A DNA stretch of 5,184 bases from an uncultured Oscillospiraceae bacterium (GTDB taxonomy: Bacteria; Bacillota; Clostridia; Oscillospirales; Oscillospiraceae), in assembly GCA_934573945.1 (NCBI GenBank), contig CAKTMQ010000109.1, positions 1 through 5,184 of the forward strand, written 5' to 3'. The position numbers and the translations under genes were made by a program. The notes under the pieces were generated by a model that worked only from the letters and a program-made list of their open reading frames with translations, ran no database searches and had not been told where the DNA came from. Below, piece after piece: positions 1-5,184 of the stretch (the first letter of the stretch is position 1; the number at the start of each line of letters is the position of its first letter).

Positions 1-1
1 C

Positions 2-1123
2 CTCTCCTTCATGCGGGAGCAGGCGCAGATCGCCATTGACAACGCCACGGTGATCATTTTTGTCACCGACATCAAGACGGGTATGACCGCCGCCGATCAG
101 GAGGTGGCTGGAATGCTGCAGCGCAGCAGAAAGCCCATTGTGCTGGCGGTGAATAAGATGGATGCTACCGGTACGGTGGATCCGGATTTTTATGAGTTTT
201 ATAATTTGGGATTGGGTGATCCGGTGGCGGTCTCTGCGGTACACGGACACGGCACCGGTGACCTGCTGGACGAGTGTCTGAAGTATTTCCCGCCGGAGGA
301 AGACGAGGAGGATGAGTCCGATGTGATCCAGGTGGCTATCATCGGCAAGCCCAATGTGGGCAAATCCAGTCTGACCAACCGGATCCTGGGAGAACAGCGG
401 GTGATTGTCAGCAACGTGGCCGGTACCACTCGGGACGCCATCGACAGCTATTTTGAGAACGCCCAAGGTAAGTATAATTTTATCGACACCGCCGGTATGC
501 GTAAGAAGTCCAAGGTGGACGATAATATCGAAAAATACAGCGTCCTGCGCGCCACCATGGCCATTGAGCGCAGCGACGTGTGCCTGATCATGATCGACGC
601 AAACGACGGTGTGACTGAGCAGGACACCAAGGTGGCCGGTCTTGCCCACGAGGCGGGAAAAGCCTGCATCATCGTGGTGAACAAGTGGGACGCAGTGGAG
701 AAGGACGACAAGACTATGGATCGTATGCGGGAGGATATTCGCCGCGATCTCAGCTTTATGACCTATGCGCCCATTGTGTTCATCTCCGCTCTAACGGGAC
801 AGCGGGTGAGCCGTCTGTTTGAGCTGATCAACTATGTCAATGATCAGGCCTCCATGCGGATCACTACGGGTATGCTCAACAGCGTATTGGCGGATGCCCA
901 GACCCGTGTGCAGCCGCCTACCGACAAGGGGCGGCGTCTGAAGATTTACTACATGACTCAGGTGGGTGTCAAGCCGCCTCATTTTGTGGTGTTTTGCAAC
1001 GACAAGAAGTTGTTTCACTTCTCCTACCGGCGCTATCTGGAGAATCAGATCCGCAGTGTGTTCGGTCTGGAGGGCACGCCGGTGATCATGACGATCCGCC
1101 AGAAGGGGGAGGACGACGGGTGA
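2..1123 (+). CDS. der: Ribosome-associated GTPase Der (EngA), 5'-truncated by the window edge
   Basis: Der is an essential cytoplasmic GTPase with two tandem G domains and a C-terminal KH-like domain, and it acts in 50S subunit maturation. The reading frame is open to the left edge, so the Met at 11 is internal. Compared with the usual ~440 residues, about 65-70 N-terminal residues are missing, including the first G1-G3 motifs. Counting from that Met, one sees the first-domain G4 NKMD (48-51) and G5 SAVHG (75-79), then an acidic linker (about 94-104). The second G domain has G1 GKPNVGKSS (112-120), G2 threonines at 139/140, G3 DTAG (159-162), G4 NKWD (224-227) and G5 SALTG (259-263). The KH-like domain spans about 280-365 (PPHFVVFCN, RYLENQIR, EGTPV). 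All expected motifs in the visible part are intact. The stop overlaps the plsY start, which indicates translational coupling. Identification is secure. Confidence 0.97.
   Translation, partial: LSFMREQAQIAIDNATVIIFVTDIKTGMTAADQEVAGMLQRSRKPIVLAVNKMDATGTVDPDFYEFYNLGLGDPVAVSAVHGHGTGDLLDECLKYFPPEEDEEDESDVIQVAIIGKPNVGKSSLTNRILGEQRVIVSNVAGTTRDAIDSYFENAQGKYNFIDTAGMRKKSKVDDNIEKYSVLRATMAIERSDVCLIMIDANDGVTEQDTKVAGLAHEAGKACIIVVNKWDAVEKDDKTMDRMREDIRRDLSFMTYAPIVFISALTGQRVSRLFELINYVNDQASMRITTGMLNSVLADAQTRVQPPTDKGRRLKIYYMTQVGVKPPHFVVFCNDKKLFHFSYRRYLENQIRSVFGLEGTPVIMTIRQKGEDDG
1105..1113 (+). promoter_or_regulatory. Shine-Dalgarno site fixing the plsY GTG start
   Basis: GGGGGAGGA lies inside the end of der, with its GGAGG core at 1108-1112, and is followed 7 bases later by GTG at 1120. 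This spacing is ideal and favours the GTG over the in-frame ATG at 1141, which has no comparable site. It also favours it over in-frame starts further inside der. The start GTG overlaps the der TGA in the sequence GTGA. Confidence 0.8.
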
Positions 1124-1773
1124 ACAGCAGTACAGGTGTTATGACGGCGGCATCGCTGATCCTGCTGCTGTTGGGCTATCTGCTGGGCTGCCTCAACGGC
1201 TCGGTGATGGTCAGCCACTTTATCATCAAGGATGATGTGCGGCAGCACGGCAGCGGCAATGCCGGACTGACCAACTTCTATCGAACCTACGGTGCCAGAT
1301 ACGCGCTGGGTGTGATCCTGTTTGATATGGGAAAGACTGTTCTGGCGTGTGTGATCGGCGGCGTCGCATTCCGTTATCTTTTTGCCGACTGGACGCTGGG
1401 CGTCCTGGTGGGGGGACTCGGCTGCGAACTGGGGCATATGTTCCCGGTGTTCTTCGGCTTCAAAGGCGGCAAGGGTATTCTCTCTGGCGGTACGCTGGTG
1501 TGGCTGCTGGACTGGCGGATGGGCTTGATCGCATGGGGGCTGTTCGCCCTGCTGTGGCTGGTGACGCGATATGTCTCCCTTGGCTCGGTCGCCGCAGCGG
1601 TGAGTATGCCGGTCTCTACCTGGTTCCTGTTCGGAGGCAGTGTATTGTATACGTTATTGGCGGTGCTCATTGCCGCACTGGTGGTCTGGTGCCACCGGGA
1701 GAATATCCGGCGTCTGCTGCAGGGTGAGGAACGGAAATTCCACTGGCATATAGATCCTGACCGCGAGAGATGA
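1120..1773 (+). CDS. plsY: Acyl-phosphate:glycerol-3-phosphate acyltransferase PlsY
   Basis: PlsY is an integral membrane enzyme that moves the acyl group from acyl-phosphate (made by PlsX) to glycerol-3-phosphate, giving lysophosphatidate, the first committed phospholipid intermediate. The 217-residue product is close to the family's ~200. Visible family motifs are GSGNAGLTN (44-52) with Arg55; GHMFPVFFGFKGGKG (105-119), which carries the glycine-rich phosphate-binding loop; and HRENIRRLLQGEE (192-204) near the C terminus. Hydrophobic stretches at about 10-32, 62-84, 92-108, 125-148 and 168-191 fit its multi-span membrane topology. After GGKG the usual VAT is replaced by ILS, a mild deviation. 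The GTG start is chosen from the preceding GGAGG site and its 4-base overlap with der. The der-plsY order is a familiar Firmicutes arrangement, normally continued by gpsA, which is absent here. Confidence 0.95.
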   Translation: MNSSTGVMTAASLILLLLGYLLGCLNGSVMVSHFIIKDDVRQHGSGNAGLTNFYRTYGARYALGVILFDMGKTVLACVIGGVAFRYLFADWTLGVLVGGLGCELGHMFPVFFGFKGGKGILSGGTLVWLLDWRMGLIAWGLFALLWLVTRYVSLGSVAAAVSMPVSTWFLFGGSVLYTLLAVLIAALVVWCHRENIRRLLQGEERKFHWHIDPDRER

Positions 1774-1808
1774 TCGTTCATATCTGACAAAGAAAGGAAA
1801 TTACGGAC

Positions 1809-2720
1809 ATGAAACACAATCAGGTTCGACAGGTCGTGCTCCCGATTCTGGCTGCTTTTATCTGGGGTACTGCCTTTGTGGCGCAGGATCTGTGCGCCGA
1901 CGCCATCGGCACCTTTACCTTTAACGCGCTGCGTTATTTCATCGCCGTGCTGGCGCTGTTGGTAGTCATTTTTGTCATGGACAAGGTGAAGAAGGACAAG
2001 CCGCAGCTCACCGCTGCGGAGAAGAAGACCGCCGGAAAGCAGCTGTGGCTGGGCGGTTTCCTCTGCGGTACAGCGCTGGCGGTGGCTTCCAATTTCCAGC
2101 AGGCGGGACTGGTGGCCGGTACCGATGCCGGCAAGGCTGGCTTTATCACAGCACTGTACGTGGTGTTGGTGCCGCTCTTTGGCCTTTTCTTCAAGCGGAA
2201 GGTCAGCCTGCCCACCTGGATCGCCGTAGTGCTGTCTGTGGTGGCGCTGTATCTGCTGTGCATCAAGGGCAGCTTTTCGCTGGCGCCCGGTGATCTGCTG
2301 ATCCTGGTGTGTGCGGTGTGCTTTGCCATACATATTCTGGTCATCGACCGCTTTACTGCCTATTGCGACGGCGTGAAGCTCAGCTGTCTCCAGTTCTTCT
2401 TTGCCTCCGCGTGGTCATCCATCTGTATGCTGATCTTTGAAAAGGTGGAATTGACGGCGATTCTCTCCTGTATCCTGCCGCTGCTGTATGTGGGTATTTT
2501 CTCCTGCGGCGTGGGTTATACGCTGCAGATCCTTGCCCAGAAGGACTCCAACCCCACGGTGGTCACCATCCTGCTGAGTCTGGAGAGCGTGTTTGCGGTG
2601 ATCTCCGGCACTATCATTCTGAATCAGCAGATGTCGGTGCGGGAGTATATCGGCTGTGTGGTGATGTTCGCCGCCGTTGTGCTGGCGCAGATCCAGTTTC
2701 CGGTGAAGAAGACCGAGTGA
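1809..2720 (+). CDS. EamA/DMT-superfamily membrane transporter
   Basis: This 303-residue hydrophobic protein has the length and pattern of the 10-helix drug/metabolite transporter superfamily, in which two EamA repeats of five helices pack together. Hydrophobic segments lie at about 9-28, 39-57, 78-97, 112-128, 136-152, 161-180, 192-210, 217-236, 249-271 and 277-295. The N-terminal helix has the typical WGTAFVA motif (19-25). The second repeat carries LESVFAVISG (258-267), the counterpart of the family's LEPVFA hallmark. A charged loop at about 58-76 divides helices 2 and 3. The ATG is preceded by AAAGGA at 1793-1798. The gene follows plsY by only 35 bases with no visible promoter or terminator between them, so co-transcription is likely. 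The substrate cannot be read from the sequence; family members move amino acids, nucleotides, sugars or other metabolites. Confidence 0.9.
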   Translation: MKHNQVRQVVLPILAAFIWGTAFVAQDLCADAIGTFTFNALRYFIAVLALLVVIFVMDKVKKDKPQLTAAEKKTAGKQLWLGGFLCGTALAVASNFQQAGLVAGTDAGKAGFITALYVVLVPLFGLFFKRKVSLPTWIAVVLSVVALYLLCIKGSFSLAPGDLLILVCAVCFAIHILVIDRFTAYCDGVKLSCLQFFFASAWSSICMLIFEKVELTAILSCILPLLYVGIFSCGVGYTLQILAQKDSNPTVVTILLSLESVFAVISGTIILNQQMSVREYIGCVVMFAAVVLAQIQFPVKKTE

Positions 2721-2730
2721 GTGTAAAGTA

Positions 2731-2768
2731 AAAAAAGAGCCGTCTCCACTAGGAGACGGCTCTTTTTT
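2731..2768. terminator. Bidirectional intrinsic terminator between the transporter and zinc-ribbon genes
   Basis: A perfect 17-bp inverted repeat (2731-2747 and 2752-2768) has a 4-base ACTA loop. Its core is GAGCCGTCTCC/GGAGACGGCTC, flanked by six A on the left and six T on the right. It therefore reads as a hairpin plus U-tract on both strands. It begins 10 bases after the transporter stop and lies 7 bases beyond the stop of the convergent zinc-ribbon gene, so it can end both transcripts. Confidence 0.95.
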
Positions 2769-2775
2769 GAAGAAG

Positions 2776-3030
2776 TTACTTGACTTCCAGACGGTTCTGG
2801 TTGGACCAGCTGGTCACATCCAGATTTTTGTACTGTTTGCGCAGTTTGGCCAGTTCCTCACCGCTGTTGCCGGTGGCTACCAGGCGGTTGACCGCAGCCA
2901 GATCAGCGGCAGACATGGGGTGATCGCAGTCCGCGCCGCATGCGCCGCAGTGGTATACGGCCTTGCCATCGTATGTTACATCACTGCTGCCGCAAACTGC
3001 GCAGCGGATCATTTTTGTTACCAGTGCCAT
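2776..3030 (-). CDS. Small zinc-ribbon protein (84 aa), function unknown
   Basis: This is an 84-residue soluble protein with two CxxC knuckles near its N terminus: C10-A-V-C13 in CAVCGSSD and C28-G-A-C31 in YHCGACGAD. A further Cys sits at 35. The spacing (14 residues between knuckles, with YDGKAVYHC forming the strand before the second) is that of a zinc ribbon, so one structural Zn(II) is expected. Residues 41-70 look helical and charged (ADLAAVNRL, EELAKLRKQYKNL). No other domain is seen and I do not recognise a named family. It could bind nucleic acid or a protein partner, but nothing in the sequence decides this. The ATG at 3030 is chosen because a strong CGGAGGT lies 7 bases upstream; the open frame runs further upstream but into the promoter. 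The gene diverges from the LysR gene. Confidence 0.82.
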   Translation of the reverse strand: MALVTKMIRCAVCGSSDVTYDGKAVYHCGACGADCDHPMSAADLAAVNRLVATGNSGEELAKLRKQYKNLDVTSWSNQNRLEVK

Positions 3031-3037
3031 TGTAATT

Positions 3038-3044
3038 ACCTCCG
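3038..3044 (-). promoter_or_regulatory. Shine-Dalgarno site fixing the zinc-ribbon start
   Basis: On the minus strand CGGAGGT is followed by 7 bases and then ATG (3030-3028). This is a near-consensus site at optimal spacing. It decides the start against longer in-frame options that would overlap the promoter. Confidence 0.85.
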
Positions 3045-3063
3045 TGTTTCTTAAGCTATATGT

Positions 3064-3092
3064 ATCATAGCACAGGTTTTTGCATTTGTAAA
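3064..3092 (-). promoter_or_regulatory. Sigma-A-type promoter of the zinc-ribbon gene
   Basis: Reading the minus strand, TTTACA (3092-3087; one mismatch to TTGACA) is followed after exactly 17 bases by TATGAT (3069-3064; one mismatch to TATAAT). The -10 is preceded by TGC, giving an extended -10. Transcription would begin near 3057, leaving a leader of roughly 27 bases that includes the Shine-Dalgarno site. It is the better of the two promoters in this intergenic region. Confidence 0.75.
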
Positions 3093-3097
3093 ACGCA
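3081..3097. promoter_or_regulatory. Imperfect dyad, possible LysR-type operator
   Basis: The 17-base segment fits the symmetric pattern TGC-n-TTT-n3-AAA-n-GCA centred at 3089. It covers the -35 box of the minus-strand zinc-ribbon promoter and lies upstream of the lysR promoter. LysR-type regulators commonly bind AT-rich interrupted dyads in the divergent region next to their own gene. The site is proposed from position and symmetry only, and the dyad is imperfect. Confidence 0.35.
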
Positions 3098-3106
3098 TTA
3101 TTGTAC

Positions 3107-3136
3107 TTGCATCTATGAGAAAAAGTATGATACAAT
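3107..3136 (+). promoter_or_regulatory. Probable promoter of the lysR gene
   Basis: TTGCAT (3107-3112) is followed by an 18-base spacer and TACAAT (3131-3136). The -10 is preceded by TGA, which makes an extended -10. The start point would fall near 3143, leaving a very short leader that still contains the AAAGAGGG ribosome site. An alternative reading, TTGTAC (3101-3106) with TATGAT (3126-3131), has a less favourable 19-base spacer. Confidence 0.55.
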
Positions 3137-3143
3137 ACATAAG

Positions 3144-3151
3144 AAAGAGGG
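3144..3151 (+). promoter_or_regulatory. Shine-Dalgarno site fixing the lysR GTG start
   Basis: AAAGAGGG ends 7 bases before GTG at 3159. The protein then begins with SISKYQIFLKTV, the usual distance before the LysR helix-turn-helix. Longer in-frame starts from 3060 would run through the promoter and are rejected. Confidence 0.75.
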
Positions 3152-3158
3152 TGTCGGT

Positions 3159-4040
3159 GTGAGTATATCCAAGTACCAGATTTTTCTGAAAACAGTGGCC
3201 TGCGGTAATTTTTCCAAAGCAGCAGCCATGAATTTTACCCAGTCTGGCGTCAGCCACGCAGTGCAGGCGCTGGAGGATGAATTGGGAGTAACACTGCTCA
3301 GCCGCAACCGGGGCGGGGTGGTACTGACGGCGGACGGACGCGCTTTGCTGCCGATGATCGAGCGGCTGTGTACGGATCACCATGCCCTGCTGCAATCGGC
3401 AGCCAGTCTGAAGGGGATAGACGCCGGACTGGTGAAGGTGGCCACCTTTTCCAGCGTGTCCGCCCAGTGGCTGCCCTCTATCCTGAAGAGCTTCGGGGAA
3501 CGATACCCCAATGTGGAATTCGAGGTGGTCACCGGCGATTTCTACGACCAGCTGGAGGAGCGTATTCTGCGCGGAACGGTGGACTGTGGTTTTCTGCGGC
3601 TGCCCTCTGTGAAGCATCTGCAGACCTACGCGCTGCATCGGGATGAACTGCAGGTCATCCTGCCCTGCGACCATCCACTGGCATCCTGCGGGGAATTCCC
3701 GCTGGAAGCGCTGGCCACCGAGCCGTTTATCCAGTTGGAGGAGGGAGAGGACTACGAGATCCGGGCGGCATTTGACGAGATGGGGATCCGGCCGAACGTG
3801 CGCTATACGGCACGAGAGGATCGCACGATCCTGGCCATGGTGTCAAAGGGGCTGGGGATCAGTCTGCTGCCGGAGCTGATGGTGCGCCACAGCCCCTATC
3901 CGGTAACAGCCTGTAAGCCGCCGATGGTCTTTTACCGGAACATTGGGATCGGCGTCAAGGATGAGAAGGCACTGTCGGCCTCCACCCGGCGCTTTGTGGA
4001 ATATGTACGCAGCTGGGTACAGGAAAACGCGGATGTGTAG
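3159..4040 (+). CDS. LysR-family transcriptional regulator
   Basis: This 293-residue protein has the normal length and plan of a LysR-type regulator. An N-terminal winged helix-turn-helix covers about residues 4-62: FLKTVACGNFSKAAAMNFTQ, SGVSHAVQALEDELG, then LLSRNRGGVVLTADG. A linker helix follows at about 62-86. The periplasmic-binding-protein-like effector domain starts at about 90 (GLVKVATFSS), includes YPNVEFEVVTGDF (116-128) and VDCGFLRLP (141-149), and closes with the conserved VSKGLGISLLPELM (228-241). These proteins act as tetramers that bind a small effector and often control a divergently transcribed gene and themselves. The divergent neighbour here is the zinc-ribbon gene, an unusual partner, so the true target may be elsewhere. 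The effector cannot be inferred. The GTG start is supported by the ribosome site at 3144-3151. Confidence 0.95.
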   Translation: MSISKYQIFLKTVACGNFSKAAAMNFTQSGVSHAVQALEDELGVTLLSRNRGGVVLTADGRALLPMIERLCTDHHALLQSAASLKGIDAGLVKVATFSSVSAQWLPSILKSFGERYPNVEFEVVTGDFYDQLEERILRGTVDCGFLRLPSVKHLQTYALHRDELQVILPCDHPLASCGEFPLEALATEPFIQLEEGEDYEIRAAFDEMGIRPNVRYTAREDRTILAMVSKGLGISLLPELMVRHSPYPVTACKPPMVFYRNIGIGVKDEKALSASTRRFVEYVRSWVQENADV

Positions 4041-4046
4041 GAATGT

Positions 4047-4078
4047 AAGAGGGAGCCGGCCTTCCGGCTCCCTCTTTT
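4047..4078 (+). terminator. Intrinsic terminator of lysR
   Basis: A perfect 13-bp stem (4047-4059 and 4064-4076) is formed by AAGAGGGAGCCGG and its complement around a CCTT loop, followed by a short TTTT run (4075-4078). It lies 6 bases after the lysR stop. On the minus strand the tail is a poor U-tract, so it may only partly stop the convergent acetyltransferase transcript, whose coding region ends 10 bases away. Confidence 0.88.
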
Positions 4079-4085
4079 GCAGTTG

Positions 4086-4571
4086 TTATATCCGATAATC
4101 ATATGCGATCCGTGCTGCCCCGTTTCGCACATAGACGATCCCGCAAGGCCGGAATCCGTATTTTTCAATAGCTGACCGCATGGCGAGATTGTTTCGATGT
4201 GTGTCGATGCGGATATGACCGATATGACTGGTACAGAAATCAAAGCAGGCTTTGGCGATGCCGCTCGCTTTACCATTGGAAGCCAAACGATGGATAGTTC
4301 CATAGGGTGTGTGGTAGTGCCACGTGCCGTTTTCAATGATCCGATATGTTGGCTCGTCGCCGATGATGAAGGTGAATGTCCCCACAATATCACCATGGTC
4401 AAGGAGAACATAATTGACATTCTGCGCAATATCGTGGGTCAGGATGTCCTTTCCGGGATAATTGTCGTCCCATTGGGTCGCGTTGCCGTGAGCAGCCATA
4501 TAGGCTCTTGCAGCGGTAAAGATCTGTAAAATAGTATCTATATCATTCGGAGTGCTTTTTCTGATTTCCAT
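4086..4571 (-). CDS. GNAT-family N-acetyltransferase
   Basis: This 161-residue single-domain protein has the Gcn5-related N-acetyltransferase pattern. It begins MEIRKSTPNDIDTILQIF, the usual first strand and helix. DIVGTFTFIIG (61-71) is the central strand pair. HRLASNGKASGIAKACFDFC (94-113) is the motif A strand, acetyl-CoA pyrophosphate loop (GIA at 104-106 as the G-x-G/A end) and helix. IRIDTHRNNLAMRSAIEKYGF (120-140) followed by CGIVYV is motif B. It closely resembles a common clostridial GNAT group with a TQWDDNYP segment (32-39) and DEPTYRIIENGTW (72-84). Such enzymes transfer acetyl from acetyl-CoA to an amine; the acceptor is unknown. The gene converges with lysR. Its nearest ribosome site is 15 bases away, which is unusually far. 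Local GC content is lower than in der or lysR. Confidence 0.93.
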   Translation of the reverse strand: MEIRKSTPNDIDTILQIFTAARAYMAAHGNATQWDDNYPGKDILTHDIAQNVNYVLLDHGDIVGTFTFIIGDEPTYRIIENGTWHYHTPYGTIHRLASNGKASGIAKACFDFCTSHIGHIRIDTHRNNLAMRSAIEKYGFRPCGIVYVRNGAARIAYDYRI

Positions 4572-4691
4572 AATGGTTTTTTGAGACTCCTTTCTGAAGC
4601 AGGCAGCCGGTTGTCAAAGACTATGTAGTAGCTATGTGACAGGACGTATTTTCTTATTTTGCTTTGGAGAATGAACGAAAGTAATTATATA
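4572..4691. other. Non-coding stretch upstream of the GNAT gene
   Basis: Apart from the ribosome site there is no convincing gene or promoter here. A TTGACA occurs on the minus strand (4617-4612) but has no -10 box at 16-18 bases; that position is taken by the ribosome site. The GNAT promoter must be weak or non-standard, or the gene is read from further upstream. Confidence 0.5.
4587..4594 (-). promoter_or_regulatory. Distant Shine-Dalgarno site of the GNAT gene
   Basis: On the minus strand GAAAGGAG is separated from ATG (4571-4569) by 15 bases, against the usual 5-10. No better-placed ATG, GTG or TTG lies in frame between them; only an ATT codon directly before the ATG comes closer. The protein begins with the normal GNAT N terminus at the ATG, so that start is kept and translation may be weak. 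Confidence 0.5.
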
Positions 4692-4727
4692 AAAAAGCCT
4701 TGAAATCAGATGATTTCAAGGCTTTTT
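4692..4727. terminator. Bidirectional intrinsic terminator downstream of tRNA-Ala
   Basis: A perfect 17-bp inverted repeat (4692-4708 and 4711-4727) has core GCCTTGAAATCA and flanking A5/T5 runs. The formal loop is only 2 bases (GA), so the top pairs would open. It lies 18 bases beyond the 3' CCA of the minus-strand tRNA and most simply is the native terminator of that tRNA. On that strand it is followed by six U. Confidence 0.9.
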
Positions 4728-4745
4728 GTTGCTCCCTCGAGCTTT

Positions 4746-4871
<126 letters not shown>

Positions 4872-4887
4872 ATAAGAAAGCTTGGCT

Positions 4888-5184
4888 TTAAGCACATATA
4901 TATTCTTTGACTTCGCGTGCGATTTGCTCCCAAATATCATCAGGTAATTCTTTGAAATTATAATATTTCCCAGCATACATAGATTGATAGTCATAGTTTT
5001 CGGGTAGTACGCTCCCGCTCGTTGTTCTCTTGTCATCCCATGCAACAGCGTATGAGTGAAACTCGTGAATCAAGGACAAAAGAGCATCAATATCTTTAAT
5101 TCTCCAACCCATGACATAGTCTTTTGTTGCACGCTTTGCGGCCTCGATGTCTGTAAACTGAAAACACCCTTGCACATCACAAGT
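4888..5184 (-). CDS. Unrecognised protein, C-terminal part (start beyond the right edge)
   Basis: The minus-strand frame is open from the right edge of the window to TAA at 4890-4888, giving at least 99 residues. A GTG at 5175 is in frame but has no ribosome site visible in the few upstream bases, and the frame stays open before it, so I treat the gene as truncated. The visible part is soluble and rich in aromatic and acidic residues: QFTDIEAAKRATKDYVMGW, then a likely helix DIDALLSLIHEFHSYAVAW, a loop with SVLPENYDYQSMYAGKYYNF, and a C-terminal helix ELPDDIWEQIAREVKEYI. No membrane segment or Cys-pair motif is seen, and I recognise no family. Hand counts of two 60-base blocks (4921-4980 and 5041-5100) give 18 and 22 G+C, far below lysR (33 in 3481-3540). 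This suggests a different origin from the left part of the window. Confidence 0.65.
   Translation of the reverse strand, partial: TCDVQGCFQFTDIEAAKRATKDYVMGWRIKDIDALLSLIHEFHSYAVAWDDKRTTSGSVLPENYDYQSMYAGKYYNFKELPDDIWEQIAREVKEYICA

Noticed and set aside
994..1119. Longer plsY start inside der
   Set aside because: It would add about 42 residues unlike any PlsY N terminus. The GTG at 1120 has an ideal GGAGG site.
1374..2333. A 319-codon open frame on the minus strand
   Set aside because: It lies wholly antisense to plsY and the transporter, both of which carry family motifs. Its translation is low-complexity (many Q, H, R, S) with no domain, as expected of a shadow frame in GC-rich coding DNA.
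2767..3054. A 95-codon plus-strand frame opposite the zinc-ribbon gene
   Set aside because: It begins right after a terminator hairpin. The minus strand has a promoter, an ideal ribosome site and two CxxC knuckles, so the plus frame is the shadow.
3060..3158. Longer LysR start at 3060
   Set aside because: It would place the promoter boxes inside the coding region and add 33 Cys/Tyr-rich residues before the normal LysR N terminus.
3051..3674. A 207-codon minus-strand open frame opposite lysR
   Set aside because: It is antisense to the LysR gene and passes through the divergent promoter. It shows no recognisable domain or ribosome site, and its composition is shadow-like.
4612..4617. Consensus -35 TTGACA on the minus strand before the GNAT gene
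   Set aside because: At 16-18 bases downstream the sequence is GAAAGG-like, the ribosome site, not a -10 box.

Overview
The window looks like a chromosomal segment of a Firmicutes bacterium, most likely a gut clostridium of the Oscillospiraceae/Ruminococcaceae type. Grounds: the der-plsY gene pair, Shine-Dalgarno sites of the GGAGG type before most genes, sigma-A-like promoters with extended -10 boxes, strong hairpin-plus-T terminators and a moderately GC-rich coding style. The genus is inference.

Layout from left to right. (1) A plus-strand run holds the 3' part of der (ribosome-assembly GTPase; the start lies before the window), plsY (acyl-phosphate glycerol-3-phosphate acyltransferase; its GTG start overlaps the der stop) and an EamA/DMT-family membrane transporter. 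It is closed by a near-perfect bidirectional terminator at 2731-2768. (2) A divergent pair follows: a small 84-residue zinc-ribbon protein on the minus strand and a LysR-type regulator on the plus strand. They share a 128-bp intergenic region with two recognisable promoters facing away from each other. (3) After the lysR terminator comes a convergent minus-strand GNAT acetyltransferase. (4) The right end differs. A terminator at 4692-4727 is followed by a minus-strand tRNA-Ala(GGC) whose anticodon arm, T-arm and 3' CCA are intact but whose D-arm is replaced by unrelated sequence. Beyond it lie an inverted, tRNA-like partial copy and the C-terminal end of an unrecognised, AT-rich minus-strand gene that runs off the window.

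The left 4.5 kb is ordinary: housekeeping translation and phospholipid genes plus a transporter, a regulator and an acetyltransferase. The one region that stands out is 4746-4871. It can be read as the scar of an integration or rearrangement in a tRNA-Ala gene, or as a degenerate tRNA. I see no CRISPR array, transposase, recombinase, toxin-antitoxin pair or defence system. If an accessory element exists, it lies mostly to the right of position 5184.
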